A stretch of 64,000 nucleotides of DNA from Halocafeteria seosinensis (taxonomy: Eukaryota > Sar > Bigyra > Bicosoecida), in contig LVLI01000294.1 in assembly GCA_001687465.1 (NCBI GenBank), forward strand, positions 62,001 to 126,000, in the 5' to 3' direction. Positions 11,601 to 21,302 of this stretch are shown piece by piece. Under the pieces are notes generated by a model. The model had not been told where the DNA came from and made no database searches. It saw only the letters and a list, made by a program, of their open reading frames with translations. Made by a program: the position numbers and the translations under genes. Numbering within the stretch: position 1 is the stretch's first letter; every line of letters starts with the position of its first letter.

Positions 11601-13070
11601 TCAACGGGGGCCGCTACTGTCAGTATTTCAGACACGACGATGCATCGGCTGAAGGATACAGATTGTAGAAGCGTTGTGCCTCCTGCCACCGCGACTGTCG
11701 TCCCTAGTGTGGATAGGAAAGAAACGGAGTGCAACGATACACAACCGGCCTCGACAGCCACTTCCTCAGTTGCTGTCACCTCTACAGCGAATCCTCCACA
11801 GACTAACGGGGGCGGAGTCAATGCTGACAGTTTCGATTCAGATTCAGAATCAGAGAGTGATGAGCCTGTACCAATGGTTGTCCGCCAGCCTTGCCCTATG
11901 AGTGACCACGGGTGCGAATTCACTTCCAGTGACATTGGTTCTATGGTATACGTCGCTGATACCTATATGTCGAAGAAAGGATGGTGGCTAGTGGCCCTTG
12001 AGGATGGAACGAAGTGCTACTGCCCGTGGTATGTGTTTACGAATCCCGGTGGTACTGAGAGCGATGCTTTGGAAGCCCTAGAAAAGGCAAAACAGACCGA
12101 CGGTCGTAGTGGTGGTGACGGCTCCTCTCCGTGGTATGTATTTACGAATCCCGACGGTACTGAGAGCGATGCTATTGGAGCCCTAGAAGAGGCGAAACAT
12201 ACCGACAGTCGTAGTGGCCGTGACAGCTCCTCTTCTTCCTCCTCACCGCCGCCACCGCCGCCTAAGTCTGTTGGAAGTGCTCCCGATGAATCTTACTTTG
12301 CCCACGTTGGAAGGCCCGTAGTCACTGTACCAGCTAGTCTACCAAACGGTGGGAACGGCGAAGCTTATACTAATCCAGGACATCCTAAAGCACATCCCAC
12401 TGTCGTTGCACCTCCACCTCCACCGAGGAAGGGTGCAAGGGATGATTTTCAGGGTGGTAATTCCCAGCGAAGTACTGTTCAACCGCTAAACAGTGAAAGG
12501 GATGTGAGGTACAGGCTGCAGCCGTCTGAACCGAGAAGTTCCAACTTTCGTAAACCGGATGATGGACTTTATCAAGGAGGTACTCCACCTGTAGGGAGGG
12601 CAGGTTTACCAACCGTACAAGGAAACCGGAATGACGCGGAGGAAGCAGAAACAACTATCGCTGAAAAAGGTGCAGGGGAAAGGAAGACTGTTGATGAAAC
12701 TCATCGCGAAACCGAAGGCAGTTCGGACGGTAGCTATCCTGGCTCCGAGGAGTCTCTGTGTAATGAAAATGAAGAGCCGCTACTTGCAAGTTTTAAAACT
12801 CGAGGGATGCCACCGAGACAGTCCATTCCACCTTCCCCGCCTAAAGCTGACCAGCATCCGATGGGCAAAAAGATGAAATGGAATCCTGCGGAAGGCAGTC
12901 TAGTTATTCGGAGAGATAAAAGACGTGGTCGTCTTGGTACACCCGCATCTTCCGGCGATCAGTATACTGAGCCACAAGAGAGCTCTCCTGTGGTGCCCAA
13001 GGCTCCTGCGACGCTCCGACACCCTAATGGAAATATTTCTAGGATAGCGTCTCGAGAAAGGCTGCGATAG
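8648..13070 (+). CDS. Large low-complexity protein with an SH3-like patch and tandem duplication (2 exons, 1449 aa)
   Basis: Exon 1 is 8648-8914, a 73-nt intron spans 8915-8987 (donor GTAAGC, acceptor TATACAG), and exon 2 runs 8988-13070. Most of the protein is Ser/Gln/Asn/Glu-rich and predicted disordered. Near residues 1055-1105 is a compact stretch, GSMVYVADTYMSKKGWWLVA then LEDGTKCYCPWYVF, with the aromatic spacing of an SH3-like barrel. Immediately after, a 35-residue unit PWYVFTNPxGTESDAxxALE is present twice in tandem (12024-12128 and 12129-12233). Polyproline runs follow (SPPPPPPKSVG and APPPPPPRKGAR), possible SH3/WW or profilin ligands. No enzymatic domain is visible. A scaffold or cytoskeletal adaptor role is a guess. 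Confidence 0.75.
12024..12233 (+). repeat. 105-bp in-frame tandem duplication inside the disordered protein gene
   Basis: Two adjacent 105-bp copies encode PWYVFTNPGGTESDALEALE... and PWYVFTNPDGTESDAIGALE..., a 35-residue unit with few differences. The unit is a multiple of three, so the frame is kept. It starts inside the SH3-like stretch. Confidence 0.85.
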
Positions 13071-13124
13071 TGGTAGACAAAAAGCGAATGTTAGATATTA
13101 TGCTTGTTTGTAATGGCGAAACTA

Positions 13125-14417
13125 TTACGCTACATCGGTATTCATCCATGGCAGGGGCCTGTCAATGTCAACGTTTCCTCCACATAGTACTACTGCTACT
13201 TTTCTAAGCGACATTTCTTTTATACGATTGCTGAGGACTGCAGCGACACCGGTCCCTGAACTTGGTTCGATACACTGCACACATCATGAATTGTGGTCCT
13301 GGACTTTGCTTCGGAAGGTATTTGATATGTGTCTTTTTACTTACGATCTTCATCCGTTGCCAAACTAACCGTGTAGCAGAAATAATGTCTTCCTCACTAA
13401 CCAAGACAATATCATCCACTGAGTCGCGAACGATCGGCCACGTATTGGAACCTAATATGGTCTTCAAGCCATCGGCTACAGTTTGCGGTGGTGTTTCATG
13501 GTCCATTATCCTATTATGGATTTTCGACCTATATGCGTCATCTGCATTCGCCGGTTCTGCGCCAATAATCTGAATGCTTGGATACCTCGCTTTTACAGCA
13601 GTCGCAATTCCTGAAATCAAACCACCCCCACCTATGGGTACAATGATTGCATCTAACGGGGCTCCCCCATTGGTGGATTCTCCGACTTGCTCTAGAAGTT
13701 CCAGTCCGACAGTTCCTTGACCAGACATTACATGCGGGTCATTGGAGGGATGGACAAAGTACGCACCAGTCTCCGCTTGTACTCTCTTCGCTGTTTCCTG
13801 TAGGGCCTAGTAAGAAAACATGAATGCATATGCCACGGACTAGAGTTATCACGGACGTCCCCGACGTACCACTCTTGAAGCATCTGTCGGTTCACAAAAC
13901 GTAATTTGAGCTCCATAACCTCGTACGGCGTCGATTTTCACCTGTGGAGCTGTCCGTGGCATGCAAATGTACGCCGGGACGTTCCGTGCTCTGGCCGCCC
14001 TCGCCACCGCTTGCCCATGATTTCCACTGTGTTGAGCGATACCTCTACATATACAACGGTCGTGCGTCATATCATAAGATAGCTACTGCATACCTTGAGT
14101 GCGTGACCACTCCCTTATCTTTCACATCTGATGGAAGCTTCATTATCGCATTGGTAGCCCCTCGAATCTGCAGAAAACAAGTACGTGGTTCCGATCTCTC
14201 ATTCCCACTTCCTCCAGCATGACGCCACAATGTATTGTACCTTAAAGCTGCCGGTCTTCTGAAGTGCTTCTACTTTGAAAAACACCTGCGTTCCTTCAGC
14301 GAATTCATTCATGGACTCAGAAGTCAGCAGAGGGGTTTTATGAATGACAGACTGTATCGTCCGATGCGCATCTTCGACACTATCTAATGATATGGCGTAC
14401 TCTGTAGAATCCCCCAT
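13125..14417 (-). CDS. SRR: Serine racemase / threonine dehydratase-like PLP enzyme
   Basis: Fold-type II PLP enzyme, probably interconverting L- and D-serine and/or dehydrating serine and threonine. The start MGDSTEYAISLDSVEDAHRT is followed by IHKTPLLTS and the PLP-lysine site EALQKTGSFK, spliced to IRGATNAI, where the Lys forms the Schiff base. Then come the SGNHGQAVA loop (substrate and cofactor phosphate contacts), VPIGGGGLISG (tetraglycine phosphate-binding loop), and a C-terminus CIEPSSGTGVAAVLSNR spliced through to VVLCGGNVDI. The C-terminal GGNVD and lack of an ACT regulatory domain favour serine racemase over biosynthetic threonine deaminase. At least five exons are used. The small domain and Mg/ATP-site residues look intact. 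Enzyme specificity cannot be settled from sequence alone. Confidence 0.85.
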
Positions 14418-14482
14418 GCCGGAACGTAAGGACTATTTACCAATGTTAACTCTCAACAAAATGAAGTGCGCGAATCGATTGT

Positions 14483-16054
14483 CTATTTTTCATCTACAGA
14501 TTCATTCATTTCTTCTGGAAACGTCAACAATCCTGTCGCACTATCATACTGTAGCAAAGCGGTTTCGACAAGCAGGTCGCGGCTCGCTTCGCTAACTGCA
14601 CTTGAAGATTTAAGTTCTTGAAGAGCATCGCTCCAAGACAACTCTCCGTCATTTTTCTCTACAAGAGTCCATAACCAAGCACAAGTACTTGCAAGAGAAC
14701 CAGGGGAGTTAGAAACTAAGTGGGACTCGTTTTGGGTGGCATGAGTAATAGTGGCTCCAATGAGACGACGGACCATGCTAGCGGCATTCGTTTTTAGTGA
14801 AAGTTCTTTCTGAAGCTGCTGCTTGGCATCAGCCGATTCCTGTTGTAACTCCTCAATCTCCTCGGCATGTTGGTCCCATAGCTGCTGTTTTACCGATTGT
14901 TTTCGGCTTCTTTCGATGATGTCTTGGTGATGACCAATTTCTGTCCGGAGCCGGGAATTCTCCAATTGAACTGCAAATGATACGCCATTGTTAGGTGCAT
15001 AATTGCGAAATAAAACCACACATTTGTACTTACGCTGTCTAACCTTGAGTGCTTCTAGTGCTTCATTGTCTGCCTCGGATATATTCTCCACGTCGGAAAT
15101 GTCTCGTTCGGGGTCGTCCTCCGCTCCACGTTTGCTCCCCACAGCAACAGCGTCGTCCTCCTGGTCCCTGTTAAGCTCAGTTCGAAGTTCTTCAATCTCT
15201 CTCTCAAGCGACTGAATTTGTTTTATGGTCTTTCGGGATTCATTGTTGATTAGCTCCAAGTTATCTTTGAGACAATCTGCCTCCTCTCTGGTGGACTTCA
15301 GCAGCTGCAACGTATTAAATGCTCTTGAGTCTGCCCTGCTATGCAGCTGCTCTTCTTCTCGTCGAAGTCTTCCTAGTTTCGAACTCAATTCTGAGCATAC
15401 ACCATTTAATTGGTTGACTCTACTCTCAAAATCTTCTTTCTCACGTTTCAATTGACATATGGTGCTATGATACTTGTTCCTGACTTCCTCTACTTTCTCT
15501 GTCACTTCCTCCTTAAGCTGCGAGACCGGAATCTCAATAAAACAGCCTTCTTCTGAACACCACCCGGCGTAATTACCTACATTGGACGACAGTCTTCTCC
15601 TTTCCTTTTCGCGCTCGTCCCTGATTTGTTGCAAAGCAGTAAGTAGTCCCTGAGCTGCACGCGCGTGGACAACAGGTAAGAGGGGGCTCACCTTCTCACC
15701 ACCGGCAACCGATGAGACGTACCATATTCAATAAGCTCTCCAGATTCTCCTTCATAATGAGCGCGTTCTCGATTCCATTCCTGCTTGAACTCTGTTGCCG
15801 GTACCACTTTGTATTTCTGAACTCAAATGTGAAACTGGAGGCGTACAAGTTGAGCCCAGAAGCGCTTGCTTTATACGTACTTGAGGCAGATTCAGCGAGC
15901 GTGCCCAATCCGAGGACAACGAGGAGTTATGAAGGTCATCAACTGTTTTCTCGATCTTATGGGAGTTGTCAAAGAGACTATTAATGGACGGTATATCGAG
16001 TCCCTCGCTCACCTCTAACGCCCTGAAGGGGTAGTTCTTGCTCCCCGATTCCAT
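14483..16054 (-). CDS. Coiled-coil protein of unknown function (4 exons, 458 aa)
   Basis: Exons 15881-16054, 15723-15816, 15034-15654 and 14483-14970 sum to 1377 nt in frame. The protein begins MESGSKNYPFRALEVSEGLD. From about residue 100 it is mainly long coiled coil (REKEDFESRVNQLNGVCSEL and TIKQIQSLEREIEELRTELN), interrupted by an acidic linker (DPERDISDVENISEADNEAL) and a short globular-looking C-terminus. The third intron, 14971-15033, is 63 nt without an in-frame stop, so genomic translation runs straight through it. Good GTAAGT and TTTGCAG signals support an intron. No family was recognised; a structural or cytoskeletal role is inference. Its start ATG faces the 1 kb gene-poor stretch. 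Confidence 0.7.
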
Positions 16055-17067
16055 CGTTTTCTCACACAGATATTACGCGATACGGTCTTAGAGGTGGAAG
16101 TAGCAAAGTCGAACAGTCAAAACAACCAAATTTCGGAAATTGTATCATTAAATCTACTGTAACTGGTGGGCTTAACGGTCTTCACACTCAAGTTCACAGA
16201 TCTGAGATCCCCGGATACCGAGCTAGGGAATCCAGACTCTCAATTCACCGCTTGTGGTTGAAATAGCAAAGTACTGGGGTACCTCTGTTTAAGTATTCCT
16301 ATACACTAGTTACTTTCGAAATCCACCAGTAGGAAACGACCCAGGATGATCGAATGTGCCAGATAGTTAAGGTTGCTGTTTTGTGTTAACCATTTGTGTC
16401 GCTGACATGCGAAACCGGAACCTGAACTGGTGCGCTCAAAATGTACTTCAAACACCTTACATGACGAAAGAACGTTCTTCGAGGAACTATATAGCCATCG
16501 AAAGACGTAGAACTACATTACTATCTTGTTAACAGCTGCAGCAACAAAACCTGTGACCAAGATCTTCCTGCTTAAATACCCGGTGGTACCGGATACCTAA
16601 TGCTTGCCATGACACCGTTCTCTTTGGAAAAAGGGACAAATACTTTGTGTCGAGTAACTCCCCCTCTGCCGATGATCTACGAACAGCATGCTTGCACCAA
16701 GTATTTTGAATCATACGCCTCACCACATTAAAGAAGTCAGCATTATGCCATTTGACTTACGGCGACTTCAGCGGTGTAGCATACTAGGTAACTTATCCCA
16801 ACAGCTTCATGATAAGGGAGTACTCTGATATATACATATATGCGCCAGATGGACGCCGAAGGCTCCAGTCGCAATGTGGATAGTCTGTTTCAAGGATTTC
16901 GCCACGATAGGCTCCAGGCGAATTTGGCCATGAGTAGGTCGACAGTGGTCATAATGGGGTCGTACAACAGCTGCACAATTCGGTACATCACTTCATGGTA
17001 ACCAGCGGCAAGGTTTGTCACGTAGTTTCGGGTCCAAGAAATAAAGTTCCGTTACCACAATTAAGAC
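16055..17067. other. 1 kb stretch without a convincing gene
   Basis: I found no tRNA, snRNA or rRNA signature and no exon chain. Two short open stretches near 16840-17040, one per strand (about 50 codons each, the minus one including LAAGYHEVMYRIVQLLYDP), have plausible amino acid texture but no start and splice support. The stretch lies upstream of the coiled-coil gene and downstream of the UPF3-like gene, so it can hold one promoter and one 3' UTR. Confidence 0.4.
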
Positions 17068-18669
17068 TCAAACGACGGTTACGCCATTTTTTCCCTTGGC
17101 TTTGGAAGGTTGGGGGCCCTTTGCTTTGGATGATCTGCTGCCCTCCACTGTCTTGGATTGCGCATCTCCTTTAGACACAGCGGTTGCGTTGGAACGGGAA
17201 TCCTCCTTCCGGGAGTTCTTGTGACCAGTAGATTCGGGACGTTGTCCAGGTGGCTTCTTATCGGAACTTCCTCCACCACCACCACTCCCCGGGCCTGTTT
17301 CCGTCTGTGATTTGGCCACGGCCTTGTGAGCGCCGTTTTTCACACTTACGCGTTGATTGTTATGAGGGTTGTCCTTCGCGGATTCCGGTTTCGCAGAAGA
17401 CTTCTTGATCCGACGTGGCTTTCCCGTTTTCGATTGTTCCGGAGCTGGTGGTGCCTTTGCAGGCTTCTTGCTTAATTTTTCGTCGTGTTTCTTCTCGGCT
17501 TTCACTTGCAAGTATTCGAGGAGAGCAGGAAGCGACTTCTGACTCGCTTCAGTAGTAGGTTCCCCTTCGCTGTTGCCAGCAGCAAGCTCCTCTTGCCTGG
17601 TTGTGGCAGAAACTCGTTTACCGATCATTTCCGATTTCTGGCCTTTTTCCTGCCAATGCTTCATGAACTCGCTGTAGAGGTCACATTTCTCCACTGCGCC
17701 CTCCAGAGCATCCTTTCGAGGACGGCGACCTCCTGCTCTTTCCGTCTGTCCCAAATGTAGAGGATCGCCCTGCCGAGGCACGCGTTGGTTTAACGCCCAT
17801 CGGACACGGGTTTCACAGGTCACGTTCTTGCCTTTTCGCGCATTTTGCGACAAGTTCTCAACGTCCACGACGCTGGTACCTTCCGGCCCGCCAGGTTCTG
17901 TACCCGCGGTCGATTGTTCCGCGTCTTCAGCTTGTTTGTTACAGACGGTAGATTCCTTGTTTGTATCTTCGGTCTCTTTCACTTGCTCGGAGTAGAGTTC
18001 GTTTACGCACATAGAAACTAAATCTTCAGAAATGAGGACACCCTCAAGCATCCGCACCACCTCATCAGCATAACAGGTACGGCACTCTAGATAGGCTTTA
18101 GTATAGACGTATTCTCCATCACGACTGAAGAAGATAATAAATGTTAGAATTGGCATCCCAAAATCAAGGTCGCTGATCATAATATACCTACCGAATTTTA
18201 CCGGGAGTTAAGTACAGGAGGTTCAAGTTCCATGTAGACGGTATTCCAGATTCTTCCTTCAGCTTCTCTCGCAACACTCGGTTTACCTCACCAAGATTGC
18301 GGGTGGTAGTCGTTTCCTTAGTATGAGAGTCTGAAGCTGGGTAATGAACAGCAATACAGTGCCGTTTCTTGCGTTAATCTGCTCCACTAGAGACTTACCA
18401 TCTGTTGTCGAGACGGCGTTGGTGCTCTCCGTCGAAGATTGGGCTGCTGTAGTTGTAGTAGCGGCGTCTGTTGTCGTGTCAGTCAATCCAGAAAGATTGG
18501 GTGTTTCTAAGGCCGCCTTTGCGTATGCTCCTGTTTCTGTGGCCGCCGGTGGTTTGTCTCCATTCAGTGCTCGAACCACTGCCAACGCAGCTACTTGAGG
18601 CGTTTCAATGTTTCGAGGGAGTCCACCGAGCAATAGTTTGGACTTGGACGAGGCAGCAGCATATATCAT
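17068..18669 (-). CDS. Basic, low-complexity protein with an RRM-like N-terminal part; possible UPF3-like protein (490 aa)
   Basis: Exons 18399-18669, 18192-18336 and 17068-18124 sum to 1473 nt in frame. The N-terminal part has KLLLGGLPRN, an Ala/Thr-rich insert, then VNRVLREKLKEESGIP and LTPGKIR, spliced to RDGEYVYTKAYLECRTCYAD. The order (beta-strand with LP, then PGK...Y-x-(K/R)-AY) recalls the Smg-4/UPF3 domain of the nonsense-mediated decay factor UPF3. The remainder is Lys/Pro/Ser-rich, disordered and strongly basic, also seen in UPF3 tails. The match is weak and the insert is unusual, so the name stays tentative. If correct, it would bind UPF2 and exon-junction complexes. The 5' flank contains a strong hairpin at 18931-18966. 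Confidence 0.45.
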
Positions 18670-20049
18670 CTTCTCTTATCATGTTCCTCTCGCCAAGGGA
18701 GAAAGTACCTGCATTGAAAATACAATGTGCGCACTCAATCATTGGCAAAATAGGTGCAGACTTCCCCAAAGCCAGAACAAATTCTACCTAAGGCGCTGCT
18801 CATTTTCACTTTCCCCATACACACTTGAACGACATACTTACATGAACGAGGATCAAAAGGCAAGGTAGCACAATCGCGGAAGGGTAAACCTTGTACTAGG
18901 AGCAAGCTGCGCACAGCAACTCGGTTTTTTCCGGGGGAGCCGGGACCAGCTCCCGGCATCCTCCGGGAAGAGCTTGAACCGCAACACAACGTTGCGAGAC
19001 AGGGGAACAGTTTAATCATCGCGTTGGTTGGATTTGACTGACTTTGCCGCATTCCTACTGTATGAATCTGCTTGTATAGTGTTTCATTTCACGCTGGGGC
19101 TGAAATAGTACACCAGAGGTAGCTGCTGGTGGAAATCGCAGAGCAGCTTCGTCGTGGAGCGCGCATTTCTCAAGAACTGTGATTGAAGGCGCTCGGCTTC
19201 CTCTATCCGGATACATTGTGTAAGTCCTCGTTCTACACGTCATTTTGAATAAATTGTCGAACGAATTGCATCCGGAAAACGAAAAAGTGGTAGTGAATAG
19301 GAAGTATCAAAGCCCGGTTGCCCGTTAGAAGATATCAGGGGGTCGCTCGCTACTCCAATTTTGCCTGCGATGACATCTTTCAACGAGGACAACCGTGCCG
19401 CTTCCAACTGATAAAGGAAGAAATGTGGGATTGCTGTGCGTGGGGACTGTGTTCCTGTACGGGTAGCGTTTGTCTAGGTTGCCATCGGAGGATGTGAATG
19501 TGTGGGGGTGGTGGGCGTCCTTGCCCCTTGAGAAAACTACAAAAAGGTATCCAGCAAAGATGTGTGATGTGGTGGAATCGTACGGACAAGAAGATCGACG
19601 GCTCTATATGAAGGGTACTGTCGATCCTTGGGGAAATGTATCGGCATGTGTATTCTGTGCCCGAGAAGAAAGACGTGGGCGTGGGTTCTATACCTGGGGG
19701 TTATGTTTTTGGCGCGTTAGGGGAGGAAGCGAAGAGCCGCAGTAGCCAGTCCACAAACCCAAGCCCCGTCGCACATTCGCAGGTAGTCAGCATGAGTGTA
19801 CAAATCAGTCTTTGTCATTTTTCACGGACAACACACAACTGCACTCTTTTCTCTTTGGTTTTTTCGTTGCTGGTATATACTTTCTCTAGGGAACCAGACC
19901 TTGTTCTTTTGTTATACATTTACTGACTGGCGTTGTTTTCGTGGGATCGCAGGGACTCCACTTGAAAAGAGAGAGAGAGAGCCGACGAACGCTACTAGAG
20001 TGCTGCAGTACTCGATCTTGTTTGTTTGGTCGAAACACTAGTTGCAAAA
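18670..20049. other. 1.4 kb intergenic region with a GC-rich hairpin and a GA microsatellite
   Basis: It lies between the divergent UPF3-like and PP2C genes. It contains a 15-bp stem-loop (18931-18966) and a short GA repeat (about 19967-19982). A possible short plus-strand frame from 19636 begins MYRHVYSVPEKKDVGVGSIP and has protein-like composition up to about 19788, but no recognised domain. A pyrimidine-rich stretch ending CGCAG near 19951 could close a 5' UTR intron of the PP2C gene. Confidence 0.4.
18931..18966. other. GC-rich stem-loop (8 + 7 bp with one bulge)
   Basis: CCGGGGGA (18931-18938) pairs with TCCTCCGG (18959-18966) with one G-T wobble. Directly inside, GCCGGGA (18939-18945) pairs with TCCCGGC (18951-18957) around a five-base loop, leaving one bulged base at 18958. 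It lies about 260 bp upstream of the UPF3-like start codon, so it may be in its promoter or 5' UTR. Confidence 0.6.
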
Positions 20050-21195
20050 ATGGCTTCTGCTGCACCAACGCGAAGAAAAGCCAATAAATCGGGTCTCCGC
20101 GGGGCTCGGCGCCGGTTGTCAGTAGTGTCCGACAACAAGCTGATTGAAGGTGTTGCTACGTTGGGGCATCAAGATGAAGACAGAACAATCGAAACTAGTT
20201 CCGAAACTGTGGTCAAATCATATGCCGGGAAGTCCAAGAAAGGATACGCACCGTACAATCCTCGAAAGCGGAATCAGGATTCGCTTATGATGGAGTTTGA
20301 CTCTGCCACTAACAGTGTACTTTTCGGTGTACTTGACGGACATGGCGAAGCGGGTGATCTTGTTTCCCAGTATTTTACCAACAGATTACCGAAACGATTA
20401 TTTGCCCATTCGAAGTGGAAATCAGATCCATTGAAGGCGATGGCGAGCGAGCTTGAAAAGCTAGAAAAGGAGATACTTAAAGGTGCGTACATATCGGGGA
20501 GAAACGCCAACATTCTCTGGCCACATTCACTTGTAGATGGGTGTCCTGTGTCGGTGCAGATGCATCTGTGGATACGGACTTTAGTGGTACCACATACGTT
20601 GCGTGTGTCATTCGGAAGAACAAGGTATACGTTGGCAACATTGGTGACTCACGTATGATTTTAGGCAAGAAGAAATCCGACAGCAAGTATGAGCCAGTAG
20701 ATGTGACAGACGACCATAAACCGGACAGACCGGATGAACAGAAACGTATCGAGCAACGTGGAGGAAGAGTATTCGCTATAGAGTACGAAGATGGAGTCGA
20801 CGGACCCCCGCGAGTTTGGCTAGGCCATATGGACATTCCAGGACTTGCCATGTCTCGTTCTTTGGGGGATACTGTGGCACACACAGCAGGAGTAATCTCT
20901 GATCCAGAATGTCACATAATCGATTTGGCGAAGGATCATAAGGTTCGTCCTTCCTTTTTTCAGATATTATTATGCAAGCATATTGAACAAGAGGAGTATG
21001 CATGTGATACAGGTTATGGTACTGGGCAGCGATGGGCTCTTCGAGTTCATGTCAAATCAAGAAGTGCTTGATGTTATTGCCCGCGTGAAAGATCCAAAGA
21101 AATGTGTAGATGCGTTGATTGAAGAATCGGGACAGCGATGGATGCGTGAAGAGCAGGTAATTGATGATACCACTATCATTATTGCGTTCTTGTAA
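20050..21195 (+). CDS. PP2C-type (PPM) protein serine/threonine phosphatase (3 exons, 332 aa)
   Basis: Metal-dependent phosphatase of the PPM family. Exons 20050-20482, 20560-20942 and 21013-21195 sum to 999 nt in frame. Diagnostic motifs in order: KRNQDSLMME (metal-site region), LFGVLDGHGE (two metal-binding positions), VYVGNIGDSRMILG, DDHKPDRPDEQKRIEQRGGR, GLAMSRSLGD, VMVLGSDGLFEFMSNQEV (metal Asp) and DDTTIIIAFL at the C-terminus. All catalytic aspartates expected for binuclear Mn/Mg binding are present. The N-terminal ~65 residues are basic (RRKANKSGLRGARRRL) and could direct localisation. I chose the ATG at 20050 because its context, AAAAATGG, is strong. The protein is a bare catalytic domain with no receptor or membrane segment, so its substrate cannot be inferred. 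Confidence 0.92.
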
Positions 21196-21302
21196 CGCAC
21201 GTTCGACTGCCGGTTCCTTGTCTCGGATCCAGGCAGGGAAGCCTGATAGAAAAGGAAAACAGAAATATTACCTGCCTTATCTCGTGACGCCAATTGGTGT
21301 GT

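Noticed and set aside
13258..13275. GGTTCGATAC resembling a tRNA B box
   Set aside because: It lies inside serine racemase sequence and no cloverleaf can be formed around it.
16840..17040. Two ~50-codon open stretches on opposite strands with protein-like composition
   Set aside because: Neither has both a start and a plausible splice partner, and they overlap each other; composition alone is not enough.
19636..19923. Short plus-strand frame beginning MYRHVYSVPEKKD
   Set aside because: Composition is suggestive for the first ~50 codons, but it then runs into a pyrimidine-rich stretch; no domain, no known homologue. Mentioned only as part of the intergenic entry.
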